Assembly (NCBI GenBank): GCA_019408975.1
Contig: DXVA01000070.1
Span: forward strand, 1 to 15,905
Source: Lentisphaeria bacterium
GTDB lineage: Bacteria; Verrucomicrobiota; Lentisphaeria; Victivallales; UBA1829
Direction of reading: 5' to 3'
DNA length: 15,905 bases
The translations under genes and the position numbers were made by a program. The notes beneath the pieces are model-generated. The model did not search any database, was not told where the DNA came from, and was given only the letters and a program-made list of their open reading frames with translations. Positions 1-7,577 of this stretch are shown here, piece after piece (the stretch's first letter is position 1; every line of letters begins with the position of its first letter).

Positions 1-1425
1 GGTTTTCTCTGGTGGTCGGAATCCTGCGCGAACTGGAGCAATCCGGCGGAGCATAAGCAGTTTTCCATTTCCCGCAATGGCAATGCCGTCACGGTCACGG
101 CAGATTTCATCACGAAGAAATCCGTGTTGAAGAAAGAAGCGCTGTATTCCATGGCGTTCATGGCGACTCCGGGACGCCCCGAACCGCTCCGGCGGCGGGA
201 TTTCAATCCGGGCCAGATCTGGGATTTCCTGAAATACGAGACAGGCAAAGTGCAGTATTACGGAATCAACAAGAATCTGGCAGAATGCGCAACGGAACCG
301 TGGACGGGTCTTCTTCCGCTGAATACGGAAAAATACCGGAAGCATATCGACATGATCGAATCGAAAGGTGCGCGTTACATGCCCTACTCCCAGCCGGCAC
401 ATACCGCGTCAATCGAGGAAAGCTACGACTACTTCTTTCCCGAATGGCGGCAGAAACCGGGATTTCCCGTCGGCGGCGGAATCGAGTTCAAAACAGGGCT
501 GTATTACGAACCGGAAGCCTGCTGCGCCCATACCGGCGCGGGCGATCTCTTTGTCTGGCGCGCAGACAAACTGCTGACGGATTTTCCAAAGCTTCCGGGA
601 CTGTATTACGATATCTGCGAAGGTCGTCTCTGCTGGAATACGCTTCACGGATGCGGCGGAACCGATGCCTTCGGGAATGCCTACGGCTCCTCCAATCTTC
701 TGACGCACCGCGATTACTTCATCCGACTCAAACGGGTCCTGGAAAAGCATGGGAAAGACAAAGTTCTCTTTCTTCACGCGCACAACCGCTTCTCGCCGTT
801 TACACACGGCATCGGAGACTATTGGCTTCCGGGGGAACAATACGCGGACGCCATTACGCAGAATCCGGAGCATTTCTACTGTGAAAACATTCCGGCGGGA
901 GAATACCAGAGCGCTTACTACACGCCGATTCACGGCTCCGGCGTCGTGTTCATGTCCGTCTATCAGATCACGATGTGGCGCCTGAAACTCAAGGAAAATT
1001 ATTATGCCCCGCGATACGCATTGTCGATGCTGACTCCGGCATTGCTCCATGACATGAACATCAGCAACTGCTACATCAACCATAAAACCGTGGAGCGCTG
1101 GTGGATCATCAAGCATGACATCAACCTCGCGGATGCGAAATTCCACGGCTACTGGTTCTCCGGCGCGGTCAGATCGGATTCAGGCAAAGTATATGTGTCA
1201 TGGTATGAATGGGAAAAGCCGTCGCCGTATTCACGGCTGCTGATCGTCGGCAATACGGGGAGAAAAGAACAGCCGGCGGCGCTGAAAATCGACTGGAAAA
1301 AACTCGGGCTCGCGCCGGAAAAGGCACACCTCCATGATCTGTGGGAAAACAGGGAAATTTCCAGTCTTGATTCCCTGCGGGTCAAAGGCAACAATTTCCT
1401 CCTGATCGGAATCACTGCGAAATAA
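1..1425 (+). CDS. DUF6067-like glycosidase-related protein, 5' end missing
   Basis: The reading frame is open from the first base of the window to a TAA at 1423-1425 (474 codons), so the N-terminus lies outside and the ATG at 124 is only an internal Met. The product is rich in aromatic residues and looks like the C-terminal two thirds of a TIM-barrel glycosidase-related protein. Visible features are an N-terminal stretch with a WW pair and SESCANW, a barrel-like core with a YYDICEG segment that could hold acidic active-site residues, repeated His/Asp/Glu motifs after predicted strands (FLHAHNR, YCENIP), and a C-terminal beta-sandwich starting near residue 390 with GKVYVSWYEW. The sequence resembles the DUF6067 family found next to carbohydrate-active enzymes in gut bacteria; this is recognition from memory, and no substrate can be given. 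A gap of 103 bp separates it from the next hydrolase gene on the same strand, with no terminator between them. Confidence 0.7.
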   Translation, partial: GFLWWSESCANWSNPAEHKQFSISRNGNAVTVTADFITKKSVLKKEALYSMAFMATPGRPEPLRRRDFNPGQIWDFLKYETGKVQYYGINKNLAECATEPWTGLLPLNTEKYRKHIDMIESKGARYMPYSQPAHTASIEESYDYFFPEWRQKPGFPVGGGIEFKTGLYYEPEACCAHTGAGDLFVWRADKLLTDFPKLPGLYYDICEGRLCWNTLHGCGGTDAFGNAYGSSNLLTHRDYFIRLKRVLEKHGKDKVLFLHAHNRFSPFTHGIGDYWLPGEQYADAITQNPEHFYCENIPAGEYQSAYYTPIHGSGVVFMSVYQITMWRLKLKENYYAPRYALSMLTPALLHDMNISNCYINHKTVERWWIIKHDINLADAKFHGYWFSGAVRSDSGKVYVSWYEWEKPSPYSRLLIVGNTGRKEQPAALKIDWKKLGLAPEKAHLHDLWENREISSLDSLRVKGNNFLLIGITAK

Positions 1426-1445
1426 CCGGAAAATCGTTCCATTGC

Positions 1446-1473
1446 TTGTATCATAAGGGGACGGCATTATATT
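1446..1473 (+). promoter_or_regulatory. Possible promoter for the 1529 gene
   Basis: TTGTAT (1446-1451) and TATATT (1468-1473) are separated by 16 bp in the gap between the two hydrolase genes. The -35 overlaps the octamer TGTATCAT (1448-1455), which also occurs twice in the regulator's own control region. The spacing suits a sigma-70-type promoter, but the -35 match is only partial, and read-through from the upstream gene is equally possible. Confidence 0.35.
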
Positions 1474-1528
1474 ATGAGAATGGTGAAGTTTTCATTTCAT
1501 AACCGGGAACAGCCAGAAAGGAAATCCG

Positions 1529-3547
1529 ATGTTCCGTTATATTTTACGCTACTACATCGATCCGGGATTCGCGGAAGACAAACGAATCGCGGAACTGCTG
1601 GAGCTCTGCAAAAAAGGCAGAATCGAAGAAGTCATGTTTTTCTACAATCCGGAAGAACTCTTTCAAGGGTATCCGGATGACGCCGAAGTCGAAAGCTGGT
1701 TCGCGCTGGCGAAGAAGGTGAAGGCGGCGCTTGACGGCGCGGGCATTCTGATGAGCATCAACCCGTGGACCACCACCGTCCATGTCAGCCGCGGGCGCAA
1801 GTTCACGGAAAAACAGCGGATGTTCCAGCCGATGGTCGGAGAAACCGGAACCGTATCGCCGATCACCGCATGTCCGTTCGATCCGCACTGGCAGGAGTGG
1901 CTTGCCTCGTTCTTCGCGCGGATTGCAAAGGAGATCTCCCCGACCGCAATCTGGGTCGAAGACGACTGGCGGCTCCATAATCATGAACCGTCCATGAAAT
2001 ACGGCGGCTGTTTCTGCCCGCTGCACCTCGCCCGCTTCGAACAGGAGACCGGCATCAGAACGGACCGGGAACAGCTCCTGAAAAACATTCTGGCTCCGGG
2101 GGTGCCGCATCCGTGGCGGAAACCGTGGCTGAAAGTCTGCCGCGACTCCCTGCTGGAACCCGCCCGCAGGCTTTATGAGAAAGTCCACGCGGCGAATCCG
2201 CAGGTCCGGCTCGGACTGATGAGTTCCGGTCCCGACGTGCACAGCGTCGAAGGCAGGGACTGGAATCTCCTGAAAGAGGCGCTTTCGCCGGATGCTCCGC
2301 TGCCGGTGCGCCCGCATCTGCCGCCCTATACGGAAGTCTATGCACTGGATGTCTCCCCCGCCGTGTCACGCCAGACGGTTTCCGAATATGACTGTCCCAT
2401 TGAGATTTATCCGGAGCTGGAAAACTCTCCCCGCTGCGGCAAATATTCCAAAAGCGGCACGTTCAGCGTCTTCGAGTGCTATCACAGCGCGCTGTTCGGG
2501 TCCTCCGGCATCACGATCAATCACTATGACATGATGGGCAACGGGTTCTCGCTGGATTACGATTTTCCGGAATATCTCGCCGGTGCGAAAAGCGTTCTTG
2601 ACGCATTGACCGCGCTGAAACTTTCCGACCGTGACTCCGAAGGCGTTCAGGTGCTCTACTCCCCCGGCATTGCGGAACACGTCCGCACTTCATCCGGCGG
2701 CTCCATGGCGGCGCTGGTGAACAGCTCCGTCGGCTGGAGCGGCGTTTTCTACAAGCTCGGCATCTCGCACGGAGTGACGAAAGAGATCTCCGGCACGGGA
2801 ATCCGAGCGGTATCGAACCAGACTCTGCGCGCTTATCCGGATGAGGAGATCAGGCGGCTTCTTTCGGGAAAACTGATTCTCGATGCTCCGTCCGCTGAAA
2901 TTCTTCTGGAAAGAGGATTCGGCTCCATGGCGGGAATCAAGTCCGCGGAATGGCGCACGCTGGACGGCGACGGCTACGCCTATGAAGAAATCGTCGGCGG
3001 CAAAGAATCGCTTTACGGTGTCGATACCCCGCGCATGAGCGCCTCGCGCTGTTCTGCGGAAGTCCTTGCCATGCAGACGGATGCCAAGGTGCTGAGCAAG
3101 ATCTGCCGCTATGACCGTTCCGTGCTGTACCCGGGAGCTGTTTTCCATGAAAACGAACTCGGCGGACAGGTATTGACCATTGCCTATCCGCTGGACCGTT
3201 TGCAGTTCAATGTCGGGTATTTCAACAATTACCGCCGGATCTTCCTGCATGAGATCATAAGGAATCTCTTTCAGGAGAAAAACATCCTGCTGGGATGCGA
3301 CGTGCCGCTTCAGGCTTACCGGAACCGGCAGCAGTCTCAGACAATCCTCGCATTACTGAACCCGACTCACGACCCCTGCCGCAGGCTCCGTTTCTTCGCT
3401 CCGGGACTGAACCCGGCTCAGGCGGAATCTCTTGACCGTGATGGCGTCTGGCGGAAAACGGAACTGAAAGTCCAGGCGGACGGTTCGCTGGTCTGCGAAC
3501 GGGAATTGCCGCCGCTGGATATGTTTGTCCTGAAATTCCGCACCTGA
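1529..3547 (+). CDS. Putative cytoplasmic TIM-barrel glycoside hydrolase-like protein
   Basis: This 672-aa protein has no signal peptide, so it probably acts inside the cell on imported oligosaccharides. The start is supported by AAGGAAA at 1518-1524, 4 bp before the ATG. Residues 1-360 look like a (beta/alpha)8 barrel. They carry CPFD (from C115), an acidic cluster WVEDDW (E144, D145, D146) and a C-x-C-x-x-H motif (C161, C163, H166). Residues about 365-480 contain VQVLYSP and LSGKLILDAPSAEILLERGFG, which resemble the glutamine-amidotransferase-like trimerisation domain of GH42 beta-galactosidases. The rest is probably a beta-sandwich. The acidic cluster and Cys motif are also found in the secreted protein at 12682-14820, so the two are likely distant homologues. 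I cannot assign a family number or substrate. A strong terminator follows directly. Confidence 0.82.
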   Translation: MFRYILRYYIDPGFAEDKRIAELLELCKKGRIEEVMFFYNPEELFQGYPDDAEVESWFALAKKVKAALDGAGILMSINPWTTTVHVSRGRKFTEKQRMFQPMVGETGTVSPITACPFDPHWQEWLASFFARIAKEISPTAIWVEDDWRLHNHEPSMKYGGCFCPLHLARFEQETGIRTDREQLLKNILAPGVPHPWRKPWLKVCRDSLLEPARRLYEKVHAANPQVRLGLMSSGPDVHSVEGRDWNLLKEALSPDAPLPVRPHLPPYTEVYALDVSPAVSRQTVSEYDCPIEIYPELENSPRCGKYSKSGTFSVFECYHSALFGSSGITINHYDMMGNGFSLDYDFPEYLAGAKSVLDALTALKLSDRDSEGVQVLYSPGIAEHVRTSSGGSMAALVNSSVGWSGVFYKLGISHGVTKEISGTGIRAVSNQTLRAYPDEEIRRLLSGKLILDAPSAEILLERGFGSMAGIKSAEWRTLDGDGYAYEEIVGGKESLYGVDTPRMSASRCSAEVLAMQTDAKVLSKICRYDRSVLYPGAVFHENELGGQVLTIAYPLDRLQFNVGYFNNYRRIFLHEIIRNLFQEKNILLGCDVPLQAYRNRQQSQTILALLNPTHDPCRRLRFFAPGLNPAQAESLDRDGVWRKTELKVQADGSLVCERELPPLDMFVLKFRT

Positions 3548-3555
3548 CCGGCAGT

Positions 3556-3597
3556 AAAAAACGGGGCGTCCGCCAACAGCAGACGCCCCGTTTTTTT
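3556..3597. terminator. Bidirectional rho-independent terminator
   Basis: A 10-bp perfect GC-rich stem (3561-3570 with 3582-3591) encloses an 11-nt loop. It is preceded by an A tract (3556-3561) and followed by seven Ts (3591-3597). It therefore reads as an intrinsic terminator on both strands. It lies between the convergent ends of the hydrolase gene ending at 3547 and the secreted glycosidase gene ending at 3608. Confidence 0.92.
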
Positions 3598-3607
3598 GAG
3601 CGGAACC

Positions 3608-6550
3608 TCACTGACTTTTCTGCAGTTTCAAGATCAACTCCGCGGCTTCCTCGCGGACTTTGTCCGGCATGGACGGATCGTGCCCGAAATCAATGACAAC
3701 CCGTTTCGGAGCGTCCGCAAGAAATTTCTGCGCATCCGGCGAATTCCCGGCAACTTCCCGGAGTTTCGCCAGATATTTGACATCGGTCATCCCCTGACGC
3801 ATTGCCATGTAGCGGATCGACGGCATGAACTCGTCAAAGGAGCGGTAGGCGATTCCGCCGCCCATGGCGACTTTCCAGTCCGATGCACCGTATCCACCGT
3901 AGCAGTCACTGAACCAGAACATCATATTGCCGTTCAATTTGTGATATTCGCCGAACCATGCGTTTTTCCGGTAGTTGCGGTCGAGATGCGCTCTCATGCT
4001 TGTGGAACAGGTGTAATGACGTATCTTTTTCCCGCTTGCAAGAGCTCTGCGTATGAAATCCCGATGTTCGGGACGCTCGAAATAACCGTAGCTCCAGAGA
4101 ACCCACTCATCCGTATGAGGCGCCAGCTTCTCCATGTCGGCGGCGGACATGATATGTGCGCCGAGCGTGAGGAGCAGTCTTGCCGTTGGAGCGGCTTTCC
4201 TGGCGGCGGCATGGGTGGCGATCAATTCATCCAGCAGTTTCGGATCGGGTTCATCCCATGTTTCAATCGCGAAATCCTGATCGGAAACGCCGTTGTCGTT
4301 CATCAGCTTTTTCACGGCGGAAATCCATTGCGGCCAGAGTTTCGCACTCCTTGCCGGATTGTTCTTCGCATTGTAGAGGGACTGGAACGTGCGATAGGCG
4401 GAAAATCCGATAAAATAAGTCGGATGGATTCCATATTTCCGCCCCCACTCCTGATGTTCCCGGAGATTCTTGATCATTTTCTGTGTCGGCGCCTGATACC
4501 CTGCCGGATCAATGTTGCCGTCTTTGTCCAGCTTGAACATGAAAGACCACGGCGAAATGCCGAAATCGCTGACGCCGATCTCCGCCATCAGCCGGAACAT
4601 GTTTTCGTTTTCCGCGTTCTGGAAGAATCCGGCAGGCAACGCCGGATGCCTGGAAAGTATGATATTTCTGACTTCAAGCGTCACCGGAATGTCAAGCATT
4701 CCGCCAGTATATTTCCGGTTATGGAAACCGCCGTTGACCGATTCCCATTTTGCCGGTTCGCTTAACGGAATGATGCGGATGCGCCCTTGATACATCCCCG
4801 GTTTGACATCCTCCGTATTGAAGTCGAACCACACAAGCCCCGCCTCTTTCGGAGGAATCGTGACGGTACATGCCTGATCCATCTTCGGAAGCGGGTCAAG
4901 CCGCAGGCTTCCCGCATCCTGATCGCTGTCCTTGAAACGCACAGCCTTGCGCAGCGTAATCTGTTTTTCCGGAAATCCTTTCAAGCCGTATCCGCCGTTA
5001 TATCCCTCTGCGGTCTCAAGAACCACACGGTATTCCGCAGTTTTATCCGTCAGGTTGGCAATCGCAAGCGGCAGCGGCTTGAATTCATTCACGGCGGCTT
5101 TCAAATGAATGCTTTCCACAGGATTGAAGATTTCATCCGGCACAAACGGAACGGCGAAATCCGCTGTGACGGAAACCGGTGCGGCAGAAAATCTTCTTTT
5201 TGCATTGCGTTCATATTTTGCTTTCAGAAGCGCGGCCTCCGTTTCCGCAGACAACTTTTCAAAAGCGGAACGATCAATGCCGGACACCTTGAGATGATAT
5301 TTCTTATTGAGTCCGGCGGCATAATCATTCAGTACAAGCGTTCCAAAATTTCCGACCTCGTGAAAGGACTGTTTCAGCGGGGACCATGTCAGGAGTTCTC
5401 CCGCTTTTTTACGCTGACGGCAGACATTGAACGCGATCATCTCCCCGGTTTCCGCCGGAGAATTCCAGCCAAGCTCCGAAAAAGGAATTCTCACCTCGGC
5501 ATGCCAGCCGTTTACGTCTTTCGCTGTTTTCGCTTCCCATTTATCATAGTTGCGAACCTCCGCCGCGCCATGTGACGCATAACGTCCGCCTCCTGCCCCG
5601 ACCACGAACTGACTCAAAATCCGGTCTCCGTTTTTCGGACCGAAAAAGATTTCCATGACATCGCCGTTCCAGACAGCACTGGAATCCGTTCTGACGGAAT
5701 CATTGACAGCAAGCGGTTCCCGGCAGGTGATTCCAAGATACAGATTTTTCTGATCGGAAAGCAGTTTTACACTTGTTTCAACAGCAGAAAACTCTTTTTT
5801 TTTAAGCGGCACAAAATCCTTGATCTCAGAAGCGTCAGCCCATACAGCCTCGTCAAGTATTCCGTCGATCACCGGAGCAGACACCACAAGAGATGTCTTT
5901 GCCGCCTTAACGGTCTTTGCTTCAGGCTTTCCCGCTGCCGGAGCCGGAACGTCAATCTTATTCTTTTCCTCCTCCACTTTCACATTGTCAAACAGAATAT
6001 AATCTCCGACCTTGAATTTCTGAGGTCCGTATTTGGTGTTCCACCAGAGTTGCAATCCGAGCGCCGCCCTCTTTGCATTCGGGCCTGTCTTGAACGTGCC
6101 TTTGTAAAGCGTCCATTCCTTCTGCACCTTGATGCTGCCGACGGTGCTCTTGACGGAACGCATATCCTTCCAGAGATCATTTCCGATCCACTCCACGGCA
6201 TTGACTCCGGCATCCGCCGCATTTCCTTTGATTTCAACGGAAAAACGGTAAACAGTGTTTGGCTTTACAGCGAACCCTCCGCCTTTGCTGGAATCTCCGC
6301 CGATCCATACATAGGCATTAGCGGTCTCATTCCCGTTTTTATCCTTCATTATTTTATCCACTTCGAGCTTGCCGCATTTATTCCATGTGCTTTCTTCCGT
6401 GAAAAGCGAAGCTTTGCCACCATTCGTCCCGCATTCCGGGTAAAGTCCCGTATGCTTCACCTGCGTGAAATCTCCGTTCTGAATCAGGTTCTGCGCAAAT
6501 CCTCCGCACGCGCAGAATGCAAAAGCCATTGCCAGTAATGATGTTTTCAT
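3608..6550 (-). CDS. Secreted multidomain glycosidase: CBM4/9-like, CBM9-like, DUF4091 (GH123-like)
   Basis: This 980-aa exported protein is preceded by AGAAAGGA (6556-6563), 5 bp before the ATG. Residues 1-19 form a signal peptide with likely cleavage after GGFA. Residues 21-193 are a CBM4/9-like beta-sandwich, starting NLIQNGDF and ending ILFDNVKVEE. Residues 222-408 are a CBM9/DOMON-like domain, with APVIDGILDEAVW at the start and NFGTLVL at the end. After an all-beta linker of about 230 residues, roughly 650-965 match the DUF4091 pattern related to GH123. IETWDEPDP carries an adjacent Asp-Glu pair (D766, E767) of the kind GH123 N-acetylgalactosaminidases use for substrate-assisted catalysis. 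The GH123 relation suggests an N-acetylhexosamine-containing substrate, but that is inference. The gene follows the pseudopilin gene by 34 bp, probably in one operon under the regulator at 7578-8651. A nine-A tract encodes K250-K252. Confidence 0.88.
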   Translation of the reverse strand: MKTSLLAMAFAFCACGGFAQNLIQNGDFTQVKHTGLYPECGTNGGKASLFTEESTWNKCGKLEVDKIMKDKNGNETANAYVWIGGDSSKGGGFAVKPNTVYRFSVEIKGNAADAGVNAVEWIGNDLWKDMRSVKSTVGSIKVQKEWTLYKGTFKTGPNAKRAALGLQLWWNTKYGPQKFKVGDYILFDNVKVEEEKNKIDVPAPAAGKPEAKTVKAAKTSLVVSAPVIDGILDEAVWADASEIKDFVPLKKKEFSAVETSVKLLSDQKNLYLGITCREPLAVNDSVRTDSSAVWNGDVMEIFFGPKNGDRILSQFVVGAGGGRYASHGAAEVRNYDKWEAKTAKDVNGWHAEVRIPFSELGWNSPAETGEMIAFNVCRQRKKAGELLTWSPLKQSFHEVGNFGTLVLNDYAAGLNKKYHLKVSGIDRSAFEKLSAETEAALLKAKYERNAKRRFSAAPVSVTADFAVPFVPDEIFNPVESIHLKAAVNEFKPLPLAIANLTDKTAEYRVVLETAEGYNGGYGLKGFPEKQITLRKAVRFKDSDQDAGSLRLDPLPKMDQACTVTIPPKEAGLVWFDFNTEDVKPGMYQGRIRIIPLSEPAKWESVNGGFHNRKYTGGMLDIPVTLEVRNIILSRHPALPAGFFQNAENENMFRLMAEIGVSDFGISPWSFMFKLDKDGNIDPAGYQAPTQKMIKNLREHQEWGRKYGIHPTYFIGFSAYRTFQSLYNAKNNPARSAKLWPQWISAVKKLMNDNGVSDQDFAIETWDEPDPKLLDELIATHAAARKAAPTARLLLTLGAHIMSAADMEKLAPHTDEWVLWSYGYFERPEHRDFIRRALASGKKIRHYTCSTSMRAHLDRNYRKNAWFGEYHKLNGNMMFWFSDCYGGYGASDWKVAMGGGIAYRSFDEFMPSIRYMAMRQGMTDVKYLAKLREVAGNSPDAQKFLADAPKRVVIDFGHDPSMPDKVREEAAELILKLQKSQ

Positions 6551-6584
6551 AGGATTCCTTTCTTTATCGTTATATCAGTTATTG

Positions 6585-7553
6585 TCATAAACCTGTTTTC
6601 AAATCCCATTTTTCGCGATATATGCCATAGCCGTCGCGCCATGCGATATTGACTCCGCCTCCGTCACGTCTCCAATCGCTCAGGAAACATGCGAGATATT
6701 CATTGGAATCGGCAGCGGCGGCATGTCCGTCCCAGAAATTCAGGTTGATCCGATTGCTGTGCGCCATGTAAAATCGGGAGCCGCCAGTCGTGCCGGCAGA
6801 AAGTACCATAGGCATGACCTCCTGTTTTTTCAGGTCTGTACCGGCAGAGTCGCCATTCTGAAAATACCGTGAAGGCGCCTTAATCAGTTTTGAATTTACC
6901 AGTCCCATATCTTTCTCAAGGTATGTCACGACTTTTTTCATTGCAGCGTTGCCGTTATTGAGAGCATTTGCATTTTTGCTTCCGTAGCCGTAATATCGGC
7001 TATTGTAAAAAGGCGGAACCGGTCCCGGACATTTCATGATCTTGTAATCCTTCAAGTAACCGAGATCGACATAAACAACAGGAACGACACCGTCATAATA
7101 GCTGCTCACGATATATTCCGCATAATCGTTGGAATATCCGTGATGCACGTTCATATACTGCTTCAAATGATTCAGGCATTGAACCGCCTGCGCCTTCTGC
7201 TTTGCCTTGTTCAATGCGGGAAGCAGCATTGAGGCTAAAATCGCGATGATCGCTATCACGATGAGGAGCTCGATCAGAGTGAAAACTTTTGTTTTCACTC
7301 TGCGAAGCAAGAATATCGAACAGGGAACATGGAAGTAAGAAGGTACGGGAAAACAATGGAACAATCGAACAGAAAAACATTGGAACAATGGAACAATCGA
7401 ATGAAGAAAGGAAAAGCAAGGCAGGGGCGGGTGTAACACCCCCCGTTTTTCAAGGGCGGCATTACAATCTTGAGCTGCGGCGCGATGCGGTCTCCCCAAA
7501 AAGGACGGAGTCAATCCGCGCCCTGTCTTCCACGCAAAAAAATCTTTTTTCAT
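6585..7553 (-). CDS. Pseudopilin with prepilin N-methylation signal and H-X9-DG motif; long N-terminal extension
   Basis: The core is a type II secretion/type IV pilin-like pseudopilin. It has a hydrophobic helix from FTLIELLIVIAIIAIL (residues 91-106 of the long form), ASMLLPAL after it, a globular domain, and an H-X9-DG motif (H265, D275-G276) typical of the PVC-group prepilin-associated family. The start is ambiguous. An ATG at 7553 has GGAGG (7563-7567) 9 nt upstream and lies 24 bp after the regulator stop, but it gives a 90-residue, low-plausibility extension ahead of the signal. A GTG at 7298 gives a normal MKTKV leader and 237 aa, but it lacks a clear ribosome site and sits in a perfect hairpin (7275-7302). 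I give the long form because of its ribosome-binding site. The residue before the expected cleavage point is Val, not Gly. The gene lies between a sugar regulator and a secreted glycosidase. Confidence 0.82.
   Translation of the reverse strand: MKKDFFAWKTGRGLTPSFLGRPHRAAAQDCNAALEKRGVLHPPLPCFSFLHSIVPLFQCFSVRLFHCFPVPSYFHVPCSIFLLRRVKTKVFTLIELLIVIAIIAILASMLLPALNKAKQKAQAVQCLNHLKQYMNVHHGYSNDYAEYIVSSYYDGVVPVVYVDLGYLKDYKIMKCPGPVPPFYNSRYYGYGSKNANALNNGNAAMKKVVTYLEKDMGLVNSKLIKAPSRYFQNGDSAGTDLKKQEVMPMVLSAGTTGGSRFYMAHSNRINLNFWDGHAAAADSNEYLACFLSDWRRDGGGVNIAWRDGYGIYREKWDLKTGL
7275..7302 (-). promoter_or_regulatory. Perfect 12-bp hairpin over the internal pseudopilin start
   Basis: Arms 7275-7286 and 7291-7302 are exact inverted repeats with a 4-nt loop (AAAA in the - strand RNA). 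In the transcript the 5' arm contains the GTG at 7298-7296 that begins the conventional pseudopilin reading. The 3' arm encodes part of the FTL of the methylation signal. The stem would block direct initiation at this GTG unless upstream in-frame translation opens it. There is no U tract after it, so it is not an ordinary terminator. Confidence 0.6.
7303..7550 (-). other. Repeat-rich in-frame segment between the upstream ATG and the pseudopilin core
   Basis: About 250 bp read through without a stop from the ATG at 7553 into the pseudopilin, but the encoded peptide does not look like a folded domain (SIVPLFQCFSVRLFHCF and similar). The DNA holds an 18-bp direct repeat (7352-7369, 7384-7401), a quasi-palindrome GGGTGTAACACCC (7429-7441), and A6/T7 tracts just after the ATG. 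The regulator and the pseudopilin core are separated by this segment, whereas the second module has only an 84-bp extension. An inserted dispersed element is the best guess. Confidence 0.45.
7352..7401. repeat. 18-bp direct repeat, period 32 bp
   Basis: AACAATGGAACAATCGAA occurs at 7352-7369 and again at 7384-7401 without a mismatch. Shorter GGAACAAT units lie within and between the copies, for example at 7382-7389, giving a locally periodic pattern upstream of the pseudopilin core. Confidence 0.85.
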
Positions 7554-7577
7554 TATGTCAATCCTCCATGCTGTATT

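Noticed and set aside
409..1146. 245-codon - strand open frame opposite the partial DUF6067-like gene
   Set aside because: It has no ribosome site or family resemblance and is explained by the GC-biased third positions of the + strand gene.
3596..4765. 389-codon + strand open frame opposite the secreted glycosidase
   Set aside because: It lies wholly antisense to a gene with signal peptide, domains and ribosome site. Its product is rich in Arg, Cys and His with no recognisable domain, as expected from complementary codon bias.
7352..7401. CRISPR array
   Set aside because: There are only two 18-bp copies with a 14-bp gap made of related sequence. Repeat and spacer lengths do not fit, and no cas genes are present.
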